Source: Ehretia macrophylla (lineage: Eukaryota > Streptophyta > Magnoliopsida > Boraginales > Ehretiaceae). From it: DNA of 64,000 nt. This document shows, piece by piece, positions 57,226 through 64,000 of this stretch. The translations under genes were made by a program, and so were the position numbers. Location of the stretch: assembly GCA_037974665.1 (NCBI GenBank), contig CM075769.1, positions 23,710,139 to 23,774,138 of the forward strand, in the 5' to 3' direction. Numbering within the stretch: the stretch's first letter is position 1; each line of letters begins with the position of its first letter. The notes beneath the pieces are model-generated. The model saw nothing but the letters and a program-made list of their open reading frames with translations, did no database searches and was not told the origin of the DNA.

Positions 57226-59853
57226 GGCTATTATCAACTGAGGATTAAGAAAGATGATGTTCCTAAAACTGCTTTCAGAACTCGATATGGCCATTATGAG
57301 TTTGTTGTCTTGCCGTTTGGTCTTACTAATGCTCCCGCCGCATTCATGGATTTAATGCAGAGGGTATTCCGTCCTTATCTGGACCAATTTGTGGTCATAT
57401 TCATTGATGATATCCTTGTCTATTCTAAATCTGAGGCGGAACATGAACAGCATCTCAGAATTGTGTTGCAGACTCTTCAGGAGCATCAATTATTTGCAAA
57501 GTTTAGCAAATGTGAATTCTGGCTTAAGCAAGTTGCTTTTCTTGGCCATATTATCTCGCAGGATGGTATTTCTGTTGATCCAGCGAAGATTGAAGTTGTA
57601 TTATCTTGGAAACGACCTGAAACTGTCACAGAAATTCGTAGCTTCCTTGGTTTAGCTGGGTATTATCGAAGATTTGTAAAGGATTTCTCTAAGATTGCAG
57701 GGCCTTTAACTCAACTTACTCAGAAGAAAACTGTATTTGACTGGAATGATAAATGTGAGGCCAGCTTCCAGGAATTGAAGAAGAGATTGACTACAGCTCC
57801 TATTCTTGCTTTACCTGAGGGTTATGATAATCTGGTGATCTATAGTGATGCTTCGAAGGAAGGTCTGGGTTGTGTATTGATGCAGAATGGCAGGGTTATT
57901 GCTTATGCTTCCAGGAAACTGAAGCCTTTTGAACTCAACTATCCGACTCATGATCTTGAGCTTGCAGCTATCATTCTTGCATTAAAGAAATGGCGTCATT
58001 ATCTCTGGGGCAACAAGTTTGAAATCTTTACAGATCATAAGAGCTTGAAATATCTGTTTTCACAAAAAGAGTTGAACATGAGGCAGAGGCGTTGGCTGGA
58101 ATTACTTGAGGACTATAACTGCACTATTAACTATCTTCCAGGTAAGGCCAATATTGTTGCTGACGCTTTGAGCCGAAAGGCTACTGTTGCTAGCTTGATT
58201 ATCAAGAATTGGGAATTCATGGAAGAATTGTGCTTATGGAAGCCTAGTACTTCAAATTCTGGTATTCAATTTGCAAGTTTGCAGATTCAATCTCTGTTGT
58301 TATCCAGGATTCGAGAAGCCCAACAGGCTGATCTTCAATTGTTGAAAGTCTTAGAGAATTCTAAAGGGGGAGAGTCGGATTTCAAACTGCACGACGATGG
58401 TATTCTCAAATTCAAAGGTAGAATCTGTATTCCGAATGATCCAAATTTGAAAAAGGATATTCTTGCTGAGGCACACAGTTCTCGATATACTATCCATCCA
58501 GGCAGTACTAAAATGTATAGAGATTTGAAGCAGAATTTCTGGTGGAATAATATGAAGAGAGAAATTGCTGACTATGTTGCTCGATGTCTTACTTGTCAAA
58601 AAGTTAAAGCAGAACATCAGAGACCTGCAGGGTTGTTGCAGCCTTTGGCTATTCCTGTTTGGAAATGGGATCATATTACCATGGATTTCGTCTCAGATTT
58701 ACCGAGGTCTTCGAGGGGTAATGACTCAGTTTGGGTTATTGTGGATAGACTGACCAAGATTTCTCATTTTATTGCTAAAAAGAAGTCTGATTCTCTTGAT
58801 AAACTGGTAGAGTTGTATATTGAGAATGTTGTCCGACTTCATGGAATTCCAAAGAGTATCGTGTCAGATAGAGATCCCAGATTCACATCTCAGTTCTGGC
58901 AGAAGATTCAGAAAGCTTTGGGCACGACTTTGAGTTTCAGTACAGCTTATCATCCTCAGACAGATGGTCAATCCGAGAGAACTATCTTGATCCTTGAGGA
59001 TATGTTACGGGCTTGTATTCTGGACTTCGGTAAAAGTTGGGAGAAATATTTGCCACTAGCAGAGTTTGCCTACAACAATAGTTATCAAGCTACTATTGGT
59101 ATGGCACCTTATGAGGCACTGTATGGGCGTAAATGTCGGTCTCCTCTCTACTGGGATGATGTTGGTGAAATGAAGACTATCGACCCTACTCTCTTACCTG
59201 AAATGAACAAAATGATTGATCATGTGCAGCTTATCAGAAAAAGAATGCTTACAGCACAGAGCCGGCAAAAGAGTTATGCAGATAGACGACGTCGTCATCT
59301 GAAATTTACTGTTGGGGACCGGGTATTTCTGAAAATTTCTCCTCGCAAGGGTTTGATTCGGCATGGTAAAGGAGGTAAACTCAGTCCTCGATATGTGGGA
59401 CCATTTGAGATAACTGAAACTGTTGGTGATTTGGCTTACCGTCTAGCTTTACCTCCCAGTCTGGGCAGAATTCATGACGTATTCCATGTTTCCATGCTTC
59501 GGAAGTATCAGCCAGATCCCTCTCACATACTTGAGCCGGAACCGCTAGAGATCAGTGAAACTTTCACCTACACAGAGAAACCTCTTCGAATTGTTGATCA
59601 GAAAGTTCAGGAGTTGAGGACTAAAAGCATTCCGATGGTTAAAGTTCTGTGGGATCATCACAGAGTAGAGGATGCGACATGGGAAAGAGAGGATCAGATG
59701 CGGGAACGGTATCCAGAGTTATTCGCCGAATCATGTAAGAATTGCGTGGACGCAATTAGTTTAAGGGGGAGAGGATGTGACGCCCGGGTTTTAGCCATGC
59801 ATTTAATTACTGTTGCATTCCTTGTTTGCGCATTTATTTCTGTACCTTACTAA
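57226..59853 (+). CDS. pol: RT, RNase H, integrase and chromodomain of element D
   Basis: The frame is open from 57226 (first Met 57310) to TAA at 59851-59853. [18 protein letters not shown] and [15 protein letters not shown] (catalytic IDD, residues 32-34 counted from 57310). RNase [50 protein letters not shown] (about 175-290). Integrase: zinc-binding HPGSTKMY...CLTCQ (about 395-425), core D-D-E at [16 protein letters not shown] and DGQSERT (about 460-556). A chromodomain-like end, [29 protein letters not shown] (about 770-800), defines the Tekay/chromovirus group and in relatives steers integration to heterochromatin. The frame runs through the polypurine tract and 78 bases into the 3' LTR. 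Confidence 0.93.
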   Translation, partial: GYYQLRIKKDDVPKTAFRTRYGHYEFVVLPFGLTNAPAAFMDLMQRVFRPYLDQFVVIFIDDILVYSKSEAEHEQHLRIVLQTLQEHQLFAKFSKCEFWLKQVAFLGHIISQDGISVDPAKIEVVLSWKRPETVTEIRSFLGLAGYYRRFVKDFSKIAGPLTQLTQKKTVFDWNDKCEASFQELKKRLTTAPILALPEGYDNLVIYSDASKEGLGCVLMQNGRVIAYASRKLKPFELNYPTHDLELAAIILALKKWRHYLWGNKFEIFTDHKSLKYLFSQKELNMRQRRWLELLEDYNCTINYLPGKANIVADALSRKATVASLIIKNWEFMEELCLWKPSTSNSGIQFASLQIQSLLLSRIREAQQADLQLLKVLENSKGGESDFKLHDDGILKFKGRICIPNDPNLKKDILAEAHSSRYTIHPGSTKMYRDLKQNFWWNNMKREIADYVARCLTCQKVKAEHQRPAGLLQPLAIPVWKWDHITMDFVSDLPRSSRGNDSVWVIVDRLTKISHFIAKKKSDSLDKLVELYIENVVRLHGIPKSIVSDRDPRFTSQFWQKIQKALGTTLSFSTAYHPQTDGQSERTILILEDMLRACILDFGKSWEKYLPLAEFAYNNSYQATIGMAPYEALYGRKCRSPLYWDDVGEMKTIDPTLLPEMNKMIDHVQLIRKRMLTAQSRQKSYADRRRRHLKFTVGDRVFLKISPRKGLIRHGKGGKLSPRYVGPFEITETVGDLAYRLALPPSLGRIHDVFHVSMLRKYQPDPSHILEPEPLEISETFTYTEKPLRIVDQKVQELRTKSIPMVKVLWDHHRVEDATWEREDQMRERYPELFAESCKNCVDAISLRGRGCDARVLAMHLITVAFLVCAFISVPY
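59760..59775 (+). other. Polypurine tract of element D
   Basis: TTTAAGGGGGAGAGGA precedes the 3' LTR and is also translated as part of pol. Confidence 0.88.
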
Positions 59854-62269
59854 CTGACTTTTATGACTACTATTCGCTCCATTTTTAAACTGCCTCCTAT
59901 TAGTTAATTAGCATTTTTATTAAATCTTATTAATTGTAAAAGTAGTGGGAAAAATGTGCATTTGAGCTAAAGGCGTTAGGAGGGCTCGTTTAGAAAATGA
60001 TTTTTGTAGTTGAGTGAATAGTGTTACGTAACATGACTTAGAAATTTAATTAGCTAGCCTATGTTTTACACATTAGCCTCGTTTTGAGCTAGCAACGCGC
60101 ATTAAAATAAACCACCTTAAGCACCCAAACTTAACCCACCTCAAGACTTACCTATTAAAAACATAACATAAGCACATTTAGCACAAAAAAACACAAAAAA
60201 TTCAGCAGTGAACAGTGCCCCAAACCCGACAGCCCTTCTCTTGCTTCTTGAGGATTTTTGCTTCTTCAAATCATCGAATCAAGCCACTCCAAGCCTTGAG
60301 CAACTAGTGTAGGGTGTTTGCAAGGTTCCTAGGTGCTCCTACGCGTATTGGTGAGGGATTTCACGACTTGTTTTTGCATTTTTAAATAGTTGCTCATTTC
60401 TTGATTTGTTGAAAATATGATTAAATGCCATTGTAATTGCTATCTATGCTAATATACCATCTATATGAATGCTAGAGAACACATTTGAGCCGTCGTTTCA
60501 CAATTTAAACGGTTAGAATCGTTAGTTTGATTTTTAGGGTGAATAGTGACGTTTTTCTAGGGTTTTTTGTAATTGCTCGAATTGGCTTGATTTAATGCTT
60601 CTAATAGATGCCTTAGGTGCTAGTAAAGATAACCTAATAGCCCCGTGCACTTGCATTGTCCTTAAATCGCTTAAAAATGGAAAATAACCGACTTTAACTT
60701 GGGGCTTTTGGGGTTAATGCGAATCTGGGTGGATTCGGGCTTCAATTCTAGTATCCTTAGGCTACCTAGGTGCTATAGATGCCTTGATATCCCTTGTTTG
60801 AAGCCCGGACAATGTACGCGTAGTTTAAAGCCATAAGAGGAAATTTGGGGCTTTCGGGGTAAACGCGGGCATTTGATTGAGTTAGAGGGTTGAGAGGGTA
60901 CCTTGAGGGTTAGTTAGAAGGTTGGGAGAGTTCTCTTTGAAAATGAAATCATTAACTTTGGTTTGGAAGAGAAATAGTTTGTAAAATAAAGGGGTTTAAG
61001 TGCAATTTCGGTTATCTCACATTTCTAAACCCACGGCATGTCTTCTTGAGTGTTTATATGTGATATTAAGTTGATTCGGAGCTTTTGGGTATAATTCAAT
61101 GATTATTTTGTAATGTCTCTTTGCAAAACTGCATATTTGCTTATATAATTGTTCTATTCTCATTGCATCGAGGTCAACCTACTTTGTTGATCCTCATATG
61201 TGTTAATGCTTATATTATTGCTATTAACTTGTCATCGTTAAGTGCATTGCATAGTGGTTGCGCAACCATAGTGTCAGGGGCGGATGTGTTGAATATCGGC
61301 TGGGCGGCAGAGGGCTTGCCGGTGGATATTCAAACTCCGTGCCCTAGTCCCTCATTCGCCTGGTCCGGAGATTGCCAGGGGATGTTGGGTCGTAGGATTC
61401 GGGGTACATCCGGAGTACACCCACTGGAGTGATTGGGGTTATGCCGACTTATCGTGATCGTGCTCGTGGTTCGTGGATCGTGATTGAAGACCAGTGAAGA
61501 TTGGTGTATAGGGGATTGTTGAAACGTATCCTTTTAAATGTGCGGTTATTTAAGTTATCGTTGTTTCTTTAATTGTCTAAGTGTTATTGTTGTATGATTG
61601 TATTATATGTTGCATTGCACGCCCCGGGACTATATCCCTCACTGGGCAACAGTGGTTGCTCATACCTCGATATCTGTTTCAGGAGACGCTGAGGGTGATC
61701 CCCAGCTTGTTGATTTAGTTGAGGAAGAAGAAGTTCAGATTGAGCCTTTACCTTAGTTGCTGTGTCTGATAGCTTGAGGTGGTTAATGATTTTGCTGCTA
61801 TGTGGAAGATTCATCTGATTACTTTATGTACTATTTTGTAGCCCAAGGGCTATGTATATGCTTGTTGTATAAGTTGAAGATTAGTTGGTTGGGTTGTAGC
61901 TTTGAAAGCCTATGAACTGTAATAACTTATGATCTACTTCTATTCGCTTTGCTTGCTTGGGAGTGAATGACCTAAAGTAGAAATGTTTGGTCTTTCAATT
62001 ATGTTAATTGATTTCCTAGACTGTCATGATTATAAAACTATGTTGATAACAAGTTCTTGCATGCTTGTGTGTTTTGGAACTAATGTGTACCATAAGGCTC
62101 GGATGGCCTTATAGCTTTGTTGTTTATTTAAGAAAAGCTTGTATTGTATTGTTGGGACTTTGTTTTAGTGTTTACAGGTTTTTAGAATGTCCACGGTACA
62201 GGGGAGACTCTGTCCGTGTGTCGGGTCCGGACTTAACCTTTAGCTTGGGGGTAGGGTCGGGGCGTGACA
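59776..62269 (+). repeat. 3' LTR of element D
   Basis: 2494 bp, the same termini and order as the 5' LTR, with a hairpin at 61170-61195 and a donor-like site at 60351. Confidence 0.95.
61170..61195 (+). promoter_or_regulatory. Conserved LTR hairpin (3' LTR copy)
   Basis: Identical to the 5' LTR hairpin: GAGG-T-CAAC, loop CTACTTT, GTTG-AT-CCTC. Confidence 0.65.
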
Positions 62270-62863
62270 GTCACGCCCCAGACCCAACCCCACGAGGGAC
62301 TAAGTCTAAGTGTGACTTAAGATTCAATTAACACTTAAACAAATTTATAGTCTTTCATTAAGTTCCTCGAAAATTGGGCATTAAGTCAAAGCGTAATGCG
62401 AAACGGACAGAGTCTCCCCTAAAACTTGGACATTACAATTCTTCACCTGCATAGAAAAGATCAAAAATCCAATTCAACCAACACAACTACTATCCTCCAA
62501 CAACCAATAACCAACCATTCAAGCCAACAACACAATTCTCAACACCTCAATCCACAATCTAATTCCACAAGCTATATGTATGAGAGATTCATCTAAGCCT
62601 AAAATATTGCTTAATAAAATACATATTGTAATTTAAGTTCATGAATACCAAAGTAACAATCTACATTTATACATATTATACAAACTTCATCACTAACTAA
62701 TATTTACAAAGTTTTAGTATCTTAAAACATTCAACATCAATACCCAAGTATTTGTCAAACAGTAAGCAACAAAAGCAGCACACTAGGCGGAAATCATCAT
62801 TATCACATAGAGGCACATTTTCATCAACTTGTTGAGCATATTCTGGTTCATTTTCACCTGAAA
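62270..62863 (-). repeat. 5' LTR of element C, fragment after element D insertion
   Basis: Together with 52230-52235 this continues the C LTR, matching 46366-46959 with scattered substitutions (CACGCCCCA(G/A)ACCCAACCCC, GAGGGACTAAGTCTAAGTGTGAC, AATTGGGCATTAAGTCAAAG). Homology stops at about 62863, so this LTR is itself broken or interrupted there. Confidence 0.85.
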
Positions 62864-63756
62864 CACTAAAAATAACTAAGTGTCAACTTTGACTTTCTTT
62901 TATTTGTTTGACCTTTGTTTAATATATCATCAACACACATTAAAAGCTCACAAAACATACTCATTTTACACACACATTACCGAAAATCCATGAGGGAGAT
63001 AAAAGAAGCCATTTTCAAGGTTTTTCAAAGCATTTTTCACATAGATTTTGCAATTCAAGTCCAAATCGCTTCATTCAAAGCTTGATTTCACTTGTTGGGC
63101 ATCCATTCTACACATTTCATGCATCAAAATACATCAAAGGTGAGAGAAAATTTCTAGATCTCAAATGTCATCTTTTATATTTTTGCGTATAATTGAATTT
63201 TGAACCGTTAGAAAGTTGAATTGATGTTATATTATTGCTCAGTGCATGCTAAGGATCGTTTATATGCGTTTATATAAGATTTGAACCGTTGTAGCATGAA
63301 TTTTTATTTTCAGGTATTAAAAGTTGAGTTGTTGGCTATTTGTTGAATATTTTGAGTTGTAGTGGTTGGAATCGATTGCCGTCAATTTGTAAAAGTTTTT
63401 TAAATACGGGATAGTACCGTTGTAATACCGAAATTTTGATTGTGATGTCGGTGTGAAAGTTCAAAAATTTCAGCCTAGGTGCATTGTGGTTTTAGGGTTG
63501 TTGGGCTTGACTTGGATGTATTTTGGTTGGTTTCCAAGGGGGCTAATGTTGTTGATTGAGTGGGTGAGTGATAGAAACCAGTTTGGAGGTTATCAGATTA
63601 GTAGAATGTAAGTTATGACTTTTAGAAGTTTGGATTGTCTTTGTTTAAAATGTTGATATATGCCTTTAATTGTTTGGGTGGTGTTTGAGTGATTGAATTG
63701 TGAGTTGTTGATGGTTAGACTAGGGGTTGGTTGTGTGTCTAATGCATTTTAAGTTG

Positions 63757-63775
63757 GATGGCCTACTTTGTTATC
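63757..63775 (+). promoter_or_regulatory. Conserved LTR hairpin
   Basis: GATGGC pairs with GTTATC (two G-T pairs) around CTACTTT. Confidence 0.5.
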
Positions 63776-63937
63776 TAACTTAGATGTTTGTTGCCTATTT
63801 GACTAGTGATTGCTATGTTGTTGAAATGATGGTTATTGATTGATTGTTGATTGTTGATACAAAACCGTGAGTAGCGTGCTTGGGGTTAATTCGGGGCGTT
63901 ACATTGTTAATTAATTAATTGATTGTTGAATTTAATC

Positions 63938-63963
63938 GAGGGGCAACCTACTTTGTTGTCCTC
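63938..63963 (+). promoter_or_regulatory. Conserved LTR hairpin
   Basis: GAGGGG-CAAC pairs with GTTG-T-CCTC around CTACTTT. Confidence 0.65.
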
Positions 63964-64000
63964 TCTGAGCGGTTTGATTGCATGATTGGGTGATTAGTTG

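Larger units (their letters stand above)
52236..62269 (+). mobile_element. Tekay-type Ty3/gypsy element D, full length, TSD GTCAC
   Basis: GTCAC flanks the element (52231-52235 and 62270-62274). It has 2.49-kb LTRs, a perfect primer-binding site, gag-pol in one frame with a chromodomain, and a polypurine tract. By eye the LTRs differ at about two dozen positions plus a few single-base indels, near 99% identity. That points to a recent insertion, well under a million years at commonly used plant rates. Three in-frame TAG codons are the only visible defects. Confidence 0.95.
62864..64000 (+). repeat. Gypsy LTR-like sequence, plus orientation, runs off the window
   Basis: From about 63360 to 63780 it is the inverse of parts of 12690-13100, so it is a relative of that LTR family in the opposite orientation. 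It has a donor-like AAAGGTGAGAGAAAATTTC at 63136-63154 and hairpins at 63757-63775 and 63938-63963. A GGGGCGTTACA phrase, usually an LTR end, sits internally at 63893-63903. No gene is recognised. Confidence 0.6.

Noticed and set aside
53580-62331. Pairs of similar ORFs at 53580/61121, 54046/61584 and 54524/62065
   Set aside because: They are duplicated only because they lie in the two LTRs of element D, and no protein family is recognisable.
1-64000. CRISPR arrays, bacterial operons, rRNA genes
   Set aside because: Repeats with regular spacers, ribosome-binding sites and rRNA motifs are absent; the content is that of a plant nuclear genome.

Overview
The window is a piece of a large plant nuclear genome, most likely a eudicot. 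This rests on the repeat content: Ty3/gypsy elements of the Tekay (chromovirus) and Tat types, Ty1/copia LTRs, an L1-type LINE, hAT-, Mutator- and Harbinger-like non-autonomous transposons, and an organelle-type trnH fragment. The base composition is AT-rich. I found no intact host protein-coding gene. Almost every recognisable open frame is a transposable-element gene or its remnant, and the species cannot be named from the sequence.

Layout. 1-7146: a Copia-like element with very long LTRs (about 2.5 kb), a broken gag and no pol. The window opens in the last 130 bp of its 5' LTR. 8451-10474: a solo Copia LTR with a 5-bp target duplication (TSD). 10903-19091: a pile of gypsy LTR fragments, then the 3' half of a Tat-type element (integrase tail, antisense ORF region, 3' LTR). 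19092-23966: mostly unassigned DNA with small transposons and one copy of a diverged duplication. 23967-35357: a structurally bounded Tat-type gypsy element (TSD GGTAC) with gag, protease, RT, two RNase H domains and an antisense, intron-bearing gene. It has lost integrase, a hAT element interrupts its gag, and a 2.5-kb solo gypsy LTR interrupts its RT. 36345-38903: a LINE inserted in an antisense RNase H-like remnant and itself hit by a three-armed Mutator-like MITE. 39434-43259: MITEs with long inverted repeats and a 1.9-kb Harbinger-like element. 44265-45367: the second copy of the duplication (with a MITE missing from the first copy) and a trnH(GUG)-like organellar fragment. 46066-64000: a three-layer nest, in which a Copia LTR fragment was hit by a minus-strand gypsy element (C), whose LTR terminus was hit by a young Tekay element (D, 52236-62269, TSD GTCAC, LTRs about 99% alike by eye).

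Element D is the most complete unit. Gag (two CCHC knuckles), protease, RT, RNase H, integrase and chromodomain lie in one continuous frame broken only by three TAG codons.

The most interesting signals are these. First, gypsy LTRs that otherwise look different share a hairpin motif with a constant CTACTTT loop and changing stems, plus an upstream splice-donor-like site. Second, the antisense gene of the Tat elements has introns with conserved positions and, in one copy, a TATA box reading opposite to the element. Third, element D sits exactly inside the terminal repeat of element C, forming a palindrome.
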